From positions 4,074,371-4,138,370 of the forward strand of contig VFFE01007255.1 in NCBI GenBank assembly GCA_008921705.1: a stretch of DNA of 64,000 nucleotides. Reading direction: 5' to 3'. The stretch comes from Burhinus oedicnemus. Lineage: Eukaryota > Chordata > Aves > Charadriiformes > Burhinidae. Positions 40,401 through 50,716 of the stretch are shown in pieces. Positions within the stretch are counted from its first letter, which is position 1. Each line of letters opens with the position of its first letter. The notes below the pieces were generated by a model. That model was not told the origin of the DNA. It ran no database searches and saw only the letters and a program-made list of their open reading frames with translations. The translations under genes were made by a program, and so were the position numbers.

Positions 40401-41541
40401 CCAGAGCAACCCAGCCGGCTGCACCTCCAGCAACTCCCAGTGCAAATCTGGCTGCGCTCAGCTCACCCCGTGCGGGACCAGCTCCGGTCCCCACAGCATC
40501 CTCCATTCCCGGGCAGCACCCAGGCAGCTGGGCTCTGTCACACTGATGGCACCCACGAGCACCCAGCGTGGAGGGCGAGGGACACCCATAGGGCTCTCCT
40601 GGCACATTACCTGATGCTCACAGGGGAGGAGGGCGGCTGGTCCTGCAGGCCAAGTGCTGTGCAGGCTCCCTCCCACCCTGCCCACTCAGCCGCGCTCCCC
40701 AGGGTGCTCTGGGGGACCCCAGCACCCTCGCCCGCCTGGCACTGGGGAGACTCAGGAAGGGGCTCGGGGACATTGGAGGATGCAGGGAAGGCAGACGCGA
40801 CGGCAAAGGGGGAGATGCAAATTGCTGGAGTTTGGGAAATGCTGCAGCCCCTGGGAGTTTGCAAGCGGTGGGGGGGCAGCCTCGGGGATCCGAGCGGGCT
40901 GCAGGCAGTGGGGGGGAACCAGTGCAGCTCCATGGGGGGACCAAACCCCCCCCCAGGACAACCAGCCAGCTACAATCCTAACTCAGGCCAGCACACGGGG
41001 CTTGCAGGGGGTCTGGCCGCCTGCTGAAGGGGGTTTGATCCTGCCGGGGGCTGCGCACCCTCAGCCATCCCTGGACCCAGCGATGGTTTCTTTGCACTGT
41101 GATGGGCTGAACGCACGCCGGGATCCCTGCAGCCCCCCACGGCCCCGGGGTCCCACTCTGGGCACCCCTGGGCTTGGCTGGTGGCTGTGGGCAGGACCCA
41201 GTGCCCAGGACACCTTGGGAGAGGAGGGGAGGGGGGGGGCAGAGCCTGCTGCAAGCACCTTCCTCAAACCAGCCGACAACCGGGGGCACAGCTGGGAAAA
41301 CCTGCACTAAGGAGCCCACACCGGCACCCCAATTCCCCCTCCCCATCCCAAAGCACGGTACCTCATGCTGGATTCGCACATCCCTGCCTCCCACCCCCCT
41401 CCCCGTCCCCCCTTACCTGGCTATGATCCTCTGGCTGGTGGGCGACTCCACCGTAGCATAGTAGTGGCTGTAGAGGAGCAGGGAAGATGTTAAACCCGCC
41501 AGGAGCAAAAGGCAGAGCCGTTTCCAGTGGGGAGACCCCAT
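31329..41541 (-). CDS. ST6GALNAC2: ST6GALNAC2, GalNAc alpha-2,6-sialyltransferase II, complete, 9 exons
   Basis: Nine exons join in frame to 372 codons plus stop: 41541-41417, 35026-34969, 34323-34149, 33323-33158, 33073-32935, 32769-32666, 32508-32425, 31828-31729, 31496-31329, all with GT/AG introns. The human protein is about 374 residues. The product has an 8-residue cytosolic tail, a signal anchor (about 9-24), a short stem, then a GT29 sialyltransferase domain. Sialyl motif L begins at [13 protein letters not shown] (149-161). Motif S covers about 301-323 with C315. Motif III is HYYE (334-337), and motif VS has H349 and E354. C149 and C315 are the conserved disulphide pair. Family knowledge: it transfers sialic acid from CMP-Neu5Ac to O6 of GalNAc in core 1 O-glycans in the Golgi. 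The start has a good context (G at -3 and +4). [10 protein letters not shown] and [11 protein letters not shown] favour ST6GALNAC2 over the paralogue downstream. Confidence 0.95.
31729..31828 (-). CDS. ST6GALNAC2: ST6GALNAC2 exon 8: sialyl motif S
   Basis: Codes residues 285-317. [19 protein letters not shown] is the first part of motif S, which binds both donor and acceptor. C315 is the partner of C149. Donor CAG|GTAAGA. Confidence 0.96.
32425..32508 (-). CDS. ST6GALNAC2: ST6GALNAC2 exon 7
   Basis: Codes residues 257-283, with split Arg codons at both ends. It contains [12 protein letters not shown]. Acceptor CTGCAG|G, donor GCGAG|GTGAGG. It is 84 nt against 90 nt in ST6GALNAC1. Confidence 0.94.
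32666..32769 (-). CDS. ST6GALNAC2: ST6GALNAC2 exon 6
   Basis: Codes residues 222-255. [20 protein letters not shown] is close to the human ST6GALNAC2 segment and differs from the ST6GALNAC1 version (YIHFLEGARDYEWLKAL), which separates the two paralogues. Length is 104 nt in both genes. Confidence 0.95.
32935..33073 (-). CDS. ST6GALNAC2: ST6GALNAC2 exon 5: second half of sialyl motif L
   Basis: Codes residues 176-221 (46 codons after completing Arg175). It contains [20 protein letters not shown], the donor-substrate-binding half of motif L. It is 139 nt, the same length and phase as the matching ST6GALNAC1 exon. Confidence 0.96.
33158..33323 (-). CDS. ST6GALNAC2: ST6GALNAC2 exon 4: first half of sialyl motif L
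   Basis: Codes residues 120-174, with codon 175 split. It contains [19 protein letters not shown] and two N-glycosylation sequons (NAS at 129, NGS at 159). The exon ends in HDLVF(R); the human protein has Tyr at the Leu position. Confidence 0.95.
34149..34323 (-). CDS. ST6GALNAC2: ST6GALNAC2 exon 3: stem to catalytic-domain junction
   Basis: Codes residues 62-119 plus one base. [18 protein letters not shown] matches the conserved segment before motif L in the ST6GALNAC1/2 pair. Acceptor CTTCCAG|CC, donor ACAG|GTATGG. Confidence 0.93.
34969..35026 (-). CDS. ST6GALNAC2: ST6GALNAC2 exon 2: stem
   Basis: A 58-nt exon inferred from TTTCCAG|T at its 5' end and CAG|GTAATC at its 3' end. It restores frame between exon 1 (two spare bases) and exon 3 (phase 0). 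It codes a charged, Pro-rich stem ([20 protein letters not shown]). The stem is poorly conserved in this family, so the call rests on splice sites and phase rather than similarity. Confidence 0.8.
35027..41416 (-). other. ST6GALNAC2 intron 1
   Basis: 6.4 kb, GC-rich apart from the CR1 copy. Several open frames over 200 codons occur, but on both strands at once, which is typical of GC-rich non-coding DNA. No further exon is needed, because exons 1 and 2 join in phase. Confidence 0.75.
38784..39369 (+). mobile_element. CR1 non-LTR retrotransposon, 5'-truncated 3' end
   Basis: About 590 bp matching the well-known avian CR1 3' region: GTGAGACCCCAGCTGGAATA, GGGGCCCCCAACACAAGAAG, GATGATCCGAGGGCTGGAGC, and GGTTGGACTAGATGGCCT near the end. 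It finishes with the diagnostic terminal repeat ATTCTATGATTCTAT. It lacks any ORF2, as 5' truncation is usual for CR1. It lies in intron 1 of ST6GALNAC2, opposite to the gene. The 5' boundary is by eye. Confidence 0.95.
41417..41541 (-). CDS. ST6GALNAC2: ST6GALNAC2 exon 1 (coding part): start codon and membrane anchor
   Basis: Codes residues 1-41 plus two bases of codon 42. It begins MGSPHWKR, followed by the hydrophobic anchor [16 protein letters not shown]. The donor is CAG|GTAAGG. The frame stays open upstream, but the first ATG that puts a basic residue pair directly before the anchor is this one, and it has the best context. Confidence 0.93.
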
Positions 41542-41909
41542 CCCAGGCACTTCAACCCCTGGAGCAGCACAGGGAAGCGGGAGCGTGGGAGCCCACGCTG
41601 CCTGCACCGGGCACGCTGCCGTCCCGCCGCTCTCTGCGAGGGACCCTGCAAACTTCCCGGCCCCTCTCTTCTCCCAGCTCGGTGGGTGCGGACACCACTC
41701 CGGCCTGGCTCCGTCCTGTCCTGGGTGCCCAGCTGCACCTTGGAGCAGGCTGGGATATTCCTCCGGAGCGGTGGGAGGGAGGGCGTGAGCCAGAGGGAGG
41801 AGGCACCAGGCTGACTGGTTCAGACTTGCTGAGAAAAAAAGCACTTTTGAGCTGCTTTTTCTCCGAGCTGGGGATTAAACATTTACTCAGACCAGCAGGG
41901 AAATGCGCC

Positions 41910-41931
41910 TTTTTTTTTTTTTTTTTTTTTT
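41910..41931 (+). repeat. Poly(T) run of 22 upstream of ST6GALNAC2
   Basis: Twenty-two T on + (poly(A) on the gene strand) about 370 bp upstream of the ST6GALNAC2 start codon. It may be a retroposon tail or a nucleosome-excluding tract. No retroposon body is recognised beside it. Confidence 0.9.
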
Positions 41932-44900
41932 CTATTTTTTTGCACCTCCTTTTCATGCCACCCACCTACAGCTCACAAAGCACGGAGGTTCCCCCTTTCT
42001 GTAACTTTCTTGTTCAGCTAAAACACGCGCTTCCACCACCGGCTGCTTCACCACCAGCAGCGCGCGCGGCCCACGCCAACCCCCGGCGACCCCACGGAGC
42101 AGCCTCTGCCGAGCGTGGCCGGAGGTGTCTGCTGTTTATTATAAGTTTATCAGAAACTCCAGGCTCCGAAGCGAAGCCGGGCTCCAGCCTTGGAGAGCCC
42201 GACAACAGCCCCACGGCACGTACCCACGCCGAGCCACTCGCAGGCAAACCCTCCGCCGTGGGAGGAAATCCAGTGTAAAAAGTGAGAATGGGGGGAGGAA
42301 ACACACTGGTGGGTGCCGCCGCCGGGTCCCTGCTCGCTTTCTGGCTGAGCAGATCGCTCCCCGACAACACGGGTTTGTACCAAAGGAAACGGTTCAGGGC
42401 TTTGTGCCCAGTTCGACAAATGGTTTGGGCTGGGGGAAAGGAAAAAGGGGTTTGGGGGCCTGTGGGGGAACTCCGAATGAAACATTTTGACATTTTCGGA
42501 AGGGAAGTGCTTCAGTATCTTTTTTGAAAGAGTATTGCGAGATTACTTCAGTTAAACTCATCTAAACAAAGAAAGCAGCCCTGCGAACTAAAGGATATGC
42601 ATACCAAAATGTTACAGTGGGGGAAGGGACTCGGCAAGGAAAACAAGACTTTTCAGTCGATCTGCAGCGATTTTGGGGGGATTGGATTTTGAGGAAGCCG
42701 CTAGACTCAGGGAGCAGCGGCACGGTGAGCCCTGCTGCATCCAAACCCTCAGCGCTGCACCCACAGCCCCCTGAGCACCCACAACACGTCGTCCCAGGGT
42801 GTCACCCATCTCCAGTCCCTCCCCAAGCGCCCGCTGTCGTTATTCAGACCCCAAAACCCCCAGGGCCAAACCCCATCCCTGCTCCCAGGTCTCACCCGTG
42901 CACCCCCAGGCCGGTATATTCACAGCTGCTTTTTCCCCAACACTTCTTATCCCCCGGGATCCAACCGCCCCCCACTTCCATTCCTCCTGCACAGACACGT
43001 TTCCAACAATGCTGCTCGTTCAAAGGAAAATAAATGCAAAAACCATTTCCTATGGGTTTGCTTCAGTCTCCCCTTGCCTTGCATTACCGCAAGTCCCCCA
43101 GTTGCTGGCCCTGGTCCTCCAGGGATTTTGGCTGTGCGGGGAGGGCACCGTGCCGGCATCCACAAAGTGCCCAGGTTGCACCGGTGGCAATGTCCTGGTG
43201 TGAACACGGGAGCAGGGCTGCGACCCGAGGCCGGCAGTGGTGGCAGCGCTGGCAGCGCTGGCCTCGTCCCACCGGGAGAGTGGACATTGGACCTGGGAGG
43301 GGACGGTGGCCAGGCTGATTTTAAAGAAAACTTACTGGGAACAAGCCCTGCTGTTGTGCAGGCGCTGGGGAGCCGTGGCAGACAGGCTTGGCTGGGCACG
43401 GAGCGTCTCGCGGAAGGAGAGAGCAGACAAGAAGCAGGAAAGACAGGTCAGAGCATCATGGCTTGGACGTTCAGGGATGAAATCGGGTCTAAATCCCAGC
43501 TGGAGCTAAAACTACAAAAGAAGGGCAGGAAGAAGGGGTTAACACGTACCCTGGTAGCAAAATGCAGCTCAGAGAAAATGTGGGTGCCCTGATGGAAGAC
43601 TTTGGTGCTTTTTGCCTCTGTGTCCACCAGCAAAGCCTGTTCCCAGCCCCTGGGAGTACTCGCAGTCTGGGAGAGACTCAGGGCCAGCGGAGGGGGTACA
43701 AGAGTTTGGGTTCCTGCTCAAAGGTCCCACAGCCTGGAGCCTGTCCCCACCCAGCGTGACCCAGGGATGCCCCTTGTTCGCTCTGACCCGAGGGATTCGC
43801 TCCCTGTGACCCAGCACCTTGGCTCACGTGCTCTTGACTCTGGCCCTTCGTCAATCACGGCTAATTATTACCAACTGTTCTGGTAAGTCACAAGGGACAT
43901 AGCGAGGCTTGGCCCTGGAGGTGGACGACCGATGGTCTGGAGCAAGTGGCCTGGAGAAAGTCAGGAATTTGCCATTCGGAGACATTTACGGCCCAATTAT
44001 GCAAACACGGTGCAGTGGCAGCTTTGGTGCATTTGCCCAGAGGGCTGGAGGATCTGGTTTCTTCACATCGCTCTCATCTCTCTGTTTCCATGATATATGG
44101 TTTTCTGCTCCCGGGTTTTTTTCAAAGGGGTGAAAATGAGATGCACGGTTTTTCATCTGCTCTACTTGTTTTGTGCTACAATGCATTTTGGCCCATGCCC
44201 CAAAATTAAGTAGTGCTTAATTTAGAAGTTAAATAAGTGTGAAAACCTTTTAGGATGATAGTTGCCAAATAAAGATTAGGAAAAGAACACAAAAGAAATT
44301 ACAATGAAAACCAGCAAGTATCATTTTTAGCCTGAGCTTTCTATTCCAGTGATTACTTCTTGGAAACAAAACCCAAGCCATCCGCATGGCTAGAGAAAAC
44401 GAGAGGAAAATAAGCACATTTTGCACCAGCTGGCTGTTGGCCACGGGTTGGTGGAGGAAAGTCTTGTGGTCTTTGCCATGACGAACTCTCCAGCTGGGAG
44501 AAAGAGATCTCCAAAAATCTCCTGCAGGATTTACATATCCCAATTTGCTCAGCGCAGGTCAGAGGTGCATTTAAGAAAGTGCCAAAAATCTGCTCCTAAG
44601 AAATTTCCCTCAAATGCAAAGTCTGGACCTAGGAACGCGTTGCCGTGTCAGCCCCGCTGGAGAACGTGGGGCCATATGGCTGCCTGCGGAGGCAAGGCCA
44701 TCGCATCATGAAAAATTCGTCAGCAGATGTCTCGGGAGGCTGACGCGCAGCCCCTTCCCGATGGGGCGGGGAGAGCAGCGAGAGCACGTCTCGGCCAAAC
44801 CTCCTCTCGCCAGGTCCCCCGCAGAAACGGGGGCAGGCAAAGCATCTGCCCGCACTAACGCTGCCCGGGCACTGCCGTGGATGCTCCCTCACGTTCTGCG

Positions 44901-45951
44901 CTTCGGTTTTTGGGCGTTACTGCAACCAGTGTCAGGAGGTGAGCGGGGAAGCGACCGCACGGAGGATGCTTGGACATGGAGATGCCAGCGCCCACGTGAC
45001 GGCAGTGCGGTGGCAGCACTCGGCTGCGGGTCCAGAGATGCTCAGCGTCACCCCACGGCAACCGCAGCCCCGAGCGCTGGGCTCTGCCTTTCCGCCCTGG
45101 GCACAACCCCAAGCTGCGGGTTCAGAAAGGGGCTCGGGGATGGCCGCTGTGCAGTAAAACTGAGCTGATGGAGCCCATCTTTGTGCCAATTTGGTGGGAC
45201 GCAGCCTGTTGAGGAAATCCACCCTTTAGTCCCCTCCTGCTCCTTGCAAAAGCAGGAAGATTGTGGGGACGAGCCATGGGCTGGGGTGGCAGGTCGGGAT
45301 GTCGCGTGCGGTGGCAGGACGTGGCTTACGTTGGCTGGCTCCCCTCAGCACTGCTGGTGGTCAGCCCGGCTCTTACCGCAGAGACGTCTGTGCACAGCAG
45401 AGCCATTGGTCAGCCCTGGACACCATTGACCCGGACCAAGAGAAGCTGAACACACAGTCCGAAGGCCATCCCCTCCCCAGCAGTCATGAGGCAACCGATG
45501 AGGCTCTGGGTTATGCCCTGGAGGGGTGCAGAGCTGGGAAACAACTTTGAGAAATCAGGGTGACATAACACAAGCACCTGCCTTCCTCTCTCTTGGCTGC
45601 TCTGGACCGGGCAGGACAGACGTGGACTGATCCTGCCCTGTTCTCAGCAGGGCAGACATCCCTGAGCTCCGCTGAAACAGGGGACCCTCAAAGCCACAAG
45701 GCCAGGGTCTGTCCCCAAAGCACAAAACTGGGGAGAGGGGACACCGTCTCTGACTGTGGGCTGGTGCCAGCCCCTTGTCCGCCTGCGTGGTCCCCACCTG
45801 ATGTGGGATGGCTGCCGTGGGAGGGATGGAGGGAGCCTTGGGATGTTCCCAGGACTCAGCAAGTGTCTTTCCAGGATTTACCACCCCGAAGGCTAGGTCA
45901 AGCCAAGCTGGGAAAGCCCTGCAGTACCCAAGGTCCTGCTGCCCAGCCGGC

Positions 45952-45987
45952 CAGAGAAGCCCAGTCTACCAGAGAAGCCCAGTCTAC
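45952..45987 (+). repeat. 18-bp tandem duplication
   Basis: Two exact adjacent copies of CAGAGAAGCCCAGTCTAC. Confidence 0.9.
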
Positions 45988-48900
45988 CACAGCTCCTCGG
46001 CATGGGAACCAGGGGCTGCTGCACCCCCAGGAGCTGTTTGCCTGCAGGGCTCTGCCCCACACCGGGAGATCACAGCTCGCTGCAGGGGAGGCCCTCGGAG
46101 GTCACCTGGTGGTTTTTGCACAACAAAGCCATGGGCTGCTCCTTTATCTTTTTCTCCCTCCTCTATTATCAATAGTTTTTCTGGTCCAACTGGATTTCCC
46201 TGCTGCCACATCCCCAACACAGAAAGAAGGTCCACACAGCACGGCGGAGGCGAGGAGGGTGAGCCTCCCCACCCTTGTGCACTGAGGACCTGCCCCAAAC
46301 CGCTCTCCACTTGGGAAACGTAAATAGCACCTGCTTAGTCACCAGTATAGAGGTTTTTGTGCTGACCTGGAGCCAGCACACACCGCTGCTATACTCCCAC
46401 GGCACCCAGTCCACCACGGCTGCTTGGGAGCGATGCATCCGGAGGAAGCCCCTGCTCCGTGCTGGGAAGCCAGGAACTGGTGTCCAGCTCTGCCTGGTTT
46501 GTGCCTCAGTTTCTTGCCTAGGAACAAGAGAGACAGAAGTGACAACCTGGATGTGCCACCATGGCACAAGGCTGCCTTGGAGCCATGTGTGGCACACGCA
46601 GTGGCTCCCTCTGGCATCTGGTTGGGTTTGGTCTTGGCTGCCAGAGCTAGCAGGCACCCTAAGCCCCAGGACATGGTGCAGAGCCCACCTCCTCCCCGCT
46701 CAGCCCAACCTTTCAGGCTCCGGAGAGCGGGGCTGGGCTGGCCATGAGCAGGGATGAGATGGGCTCTGCACTGCCCGCTCATCCCCAAAACGTATCCCGT
46801 CCCCCAGCCCAGCAAGTCCCATCCATCTGCTTCCTCCTGCTTCGACCCCAGCCCCAGCGGAGCAGCTACGTGCCTGCAAACACGCAGCAGGACATGGTCC
46901 CTGCTTCTTTCTGCTCGACAGGTGAGCAGTCACACCGCAAAAGGGGAAGAGCTGGAAATCAAACAAAAGATTCGAAGCCCTGCCAGAAAAGTGACACCAC
47001 AAGAGCTCCCTGGGTGACAAGTGGATTTGTTTCCCGCAACCTGGCAGGGAATATTTAGAGGCTGTTAACTCCAGGGGAATCCAGGGAGGAGTCGGGCACG
47101 GCTGTACTATCGGCTTATGGTACCTACCGACGCCTTCGCAAAAAAGCAGGGCTGACTCTACGGCAGCTTCCAGGCACGCTGAAGCACAGTCACGTATTTC
47201 ATCCTCAAATCAGACATCTCTGTTTAAATCTGGCAGACCCCGGCACTCCTGGCTGGCAGCAGGGAAGGATGCTGATGGTCGCTGGCACTGGGTATCCTGT
47301 CCCCGCACGAGGAGTCACCGCTGTGCCTGAGACACCTCTCAGGATGCCAGACCCGATCCTGCCGTTGGTCCCTCTGCTTGCGCTGCCGCCACTGCTGTGC
47401 CTCCTTGCACAAGCCAAGGCTGCACCTCTGCAGCTGCGAGGGTGGCACTTGCATGTACCAAACCTCTTCTGTGCACGTCCCCATGTACCCCAAGGAGCTC
47501 CTGGGCCATAAACCCTACGGGCAGGCGGTCGTTACAAAGTGAGGGACGCTGGGGGACAACAGTCTGGTGCAACGTGGGCAACTGCAGGGCTGTGCATGGC
47601 ACTCGGACATGGCTTGTGCCAAACTTGGATGTGCCAGACATGGCACGATGCTGACGGGTCCCTTAACAGGAGCTGCCACCTCGTGGTACTGGGACAATGC
47701 TGCTGGCCTGCCAGCCACGAGGACCTGGATGGGACATTTAGGGTGGCCCTGCACCATGGCACTGACTGTTCAGCCGTGCTGGGGACGCTGGGGCTACTCC
47801 GGCACAGCCTGGCATTGCCGCTTTCGCCCTGGGACACAGAACCAGCTGAGGGACTCACCCAAGCCCTGGATCCTGGCTCTCGCCAAGGCTGCTCCGGCTG
47901 TAGCTGCCCTCCACAGGTTTTGCTACACTAGTTTGTGCCAGGCTAGAATTTGGCTGGGAAATGCCACCTCCAAACCCTCTCGACTTCCCGTGGCCGCTCC
48001 GGACCTGATGCCGCAAGGTCAGGTGGCTCTGGTGAGAAGCAGCTGGACTTGTGCTCCAGGGGATGTGTCCCCGTGTGCGCCGCACCTTGGCCAGCCCATG
48101 GTGGGATGGGATGCCATGGTGTAGGGAGGACAGGAGCAAAGCGAGGAGGCAAAGGGGACCATCAGGTCAGAGCCACTTTTCTGGGGCCAGAGAGGACATG
48201 GTTCAGAGCTTGCTGGGAAACTCCAGACCTCAGCAAAGGGCCTTCTCCAGCCAAGATTATCCCTGATAACACCAAACTATGTCAGCTCTGCTGAGAGGAG
48301 AGCCTGGAGGGAAGAGGCTCTGCTGGTGGAGAGAGCCTCCCGGGTAGTTTCATTCCCTTGACTCTGGGAAGCCTCAGCCGCAAAGAGGAGCTGGGTGCCG
48401 GGGGAAAGCATGGGCTGGGAATGCCAGCCCATCTCCAGAGCTTCCTCCTTGCCTACGCCGGTCCTCTCGCTCAGCAGGACCCAGGCCCATCCCGCTTCCC
48501 AGAAGAGAGGAAAACAAAAGAGGAGGAGGGGGAAAGAAAGGGTTGAAGTGAAACTTCTTCCAACTTCTTGGGAAGAGAAAAGCCCTATTCAGGCAGGAAG
48601 AATACCCGTGCGGAGCTGGTCACTAAGCAACCCACAGCAATTCCGTACAGCCTGATGCACCGGCAAGGAACAAAGCTGCCTCGCTGCCCACCGAGAGCCC
48701 AGCCGGGCCAGTGCCAGGCAGGGAGAGGGACAGGGGACACCAGCTGTGCACAGCCACCGCGAGGGGCTGAGACAGCCAGCGGGGTCCAGAGCTCCCGGGT
48801 ACAGAGTTTGTCCTCGGTCGGCTCTGGAGGGTGACTAGCCTCCATCGGGCTACCCCTTCACAGGGAGGCCATTTGCTGCTCAGGAAGGATTTCTGGTCTG

Positions 48901-49781
48901 CTCCAACGCCCGTGGCTCCCCATGGGTCTGGTGTTCACATGGGGCTACATACATCATTCCCAACAGAGGCACGGTGCATTTCGGAGAACTCCCTGCTCTC
49001 ATGGACGCTGTGGGGCTCGTATGGGCAGAGCAGCCAAACGCAGGCTACACCCTCTCCCAGATAAGCCGAATTCTTCATGTAGTTTATCAATGTGGGGGGT
49101 TGTTCTTTGCAAACAAGCTTAGCGAGACATGAGAAACTGCTTGGCCTCTCCCCAGCACATGTTAAAAAGGGACAAAGGAAATCGGGCCCGGCAAACCCTG
49201 CTGACAATCCCTGCTGAAATGCCTCCCTCGGAGCCCGGGGGTTCCCTGGAGACACTGCTGTCCCCAACAGAAATGCTGCACAAAAGGAAAACCGCTCGCA
49301 GCCAGAGCAGGACACTGGGACCAGTCAGTGTGCAGCTGGGCCCCAGTCCAGAGCCTGATGAGCCCAGGTAGTTGGGCTGGACCTGCCTGGACACTGGAAA
49401 TAGCTTTTCGCCTGTGTGGTGTCACAGGGAAAACATCCAGCCCTCCATGCATTTGTCTCCAGCATTTGATATGCCCAGGGAGCAGTTGCTGGGACAAGGA
49501 CAAACTCTCCAGGTGTTTAGCCACTTCCTCAGGGAGCTGTTTGGCCAGCTCTGACCCTCATCCTGTGACAGCAAGGTGAACAAGTAGGGGATGCTCAGGT
49601 GTGTCCGCACAAGTCGCAGAACACCTGCAGATGGAGGTATTCTCCTTAACATTCAGTCCTGCCCTTTCCTGGCTTCATCATCCACTAACTCAGCCTTTAA
49701 GCAACCGCTTTGGACACATGCTAAATAACCACATCCCACAGGGCTGCAATGAAAAAAATCAGCTTGGCCAAAGCAGTGCCA

Positions 49782-49800
49782 TTTATTTTATCTATTTATT
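49782..49800 (-). terminator. Two AATAAA poly(A) signals of ST6GALNAC1
   Basis: TTTATT occurs on + at 49782-49787 and 49795-49800, which reads AATAAA twice on the gene strand, 13 bp apart. These are the first canonical signals after the stop codon. Confidence 0.65.
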
Positions 49801-50545
49801 CACACGTCCTGCAGCCAGGGGAGCCCCAGAGCAAAAGGCACCAAGTCCGCCATGCCTGCTGCACCATGGAGAGCATTTACCTGCCCTTGAGCTGATGGTG
49901 GTGCTCCTCCGGAGGTGATGAGGCCACACCGGGCAGCAGAAGTGAGACACATCCTCTCTCATGTTAGTCACCTGGAAATGCCCAGTCCATCCTTTTCATC
50001 TGCAGGCAGCAGACTGGAGCAGCACCTCCAGGAATTAAGTCAACCTGAGACAGGATCCATGTGTCCACCTCCATCCACTGACTGCAGAAGGAGCTTCCCT
50101 TAGACAATACACTCAACTCCCAAGATAGGCACCACTAATGGAGAGGATCCACCCAGCACAGAAGTAGCCCCAGCCTGAGAAGCATCTCCTTTCAAAGAGA
50201 GAAAACCTGGATGAAGATGCAGGACACTGGACTATACGCTACCCAGATCCATCCTGGATTCTTCCCTCCCAATACCAGTGCCTATAACCATTAACAACAG
50301 TCTTGCAGCATAGCCAGGCGGGACATCTTCGTTGGCGTGCTGCGTTTTCTTGCTATTCTTCTGGTCTGTAGCATTTGCACATTTGTAGGAATGTTGTGAG
50401 AGAACAGAGGTGCTGAAAGAGAGAAATATCTTTGTGGGGATGAAATGTGCCTGGAAGTCCAGAGCTAACCTTGGCTCTGGTGGTCCTCTTCTGTTCCCAG
50501 TGAGGTGGTGTTGTGACTTCCCAGGCAATGGCCCTTGCCACGCAA
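49782..50545 (-). other. ST6GALNAC1: ST6GALNAC1 3' UTR, probable
   Basis: Sequence between the stop codon and two tandem poly(A) signals. No splice site or other gene is seen in it. The exact cleavage site, expected 10-30 bp further left, is inferred. Confidence 0.65.
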
Positions 50546-50716
50546 TCAGGATCTCTGGTAAAGCTTCATGATATTCTCATCATGAAGCTTTTTCCACACC
50601 TGCTTCTCCAGGTTGAAGTCGTGGTTAGTGTAGAAAATCAGAGGTTTCCAGTCCTTGTCATAGTAGTGATCCGAGTACTTCTCGTGACCCTCCGTGATGT
50701 AGCCATAGGCACTCAC
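50546..50716 (-). CDS. ST6GALNAC1: ST6GALNAC1 exon 9: motifs III and VS, stop
   Basis: Codes residues 515-570 and TGA. VSAYGYITEG, DHYYD (motif III) and NHDFNLE (motif VS, H546 and E551) are all visible. The protein ends MKLYQRS, one residue beyond the ST6GALNAC2 end. Confidence 0.96.
   Translation of the reverse strand: MSAYGYITEGHEKYSDHYYDKDWKPLIFYTNHDFNLEKQVWKKLHDENIMKLYQRS

Larger units (their letters stand above)
41542..49781. other. Intergenic region between the two sialyltransferase genes
   Basis: About 8 kb. It should hold the ST6GALNAC2 promoter and 5' UTR, but no sharp promoter element was seen. It contains the poly(T) run, an 18-bp tandem duplication and a moderately CpG-rich patch at about 44.6-45.1 kb. 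No coding exon recognised. Confidence 0.6.

Noticed and set aside
39722..40546. 274-codon open frame on +
   Set aside because: In ST6GALNAC2 intron 1, overlapped by equally long frames in other phases and on the other strand; no family resemblance.
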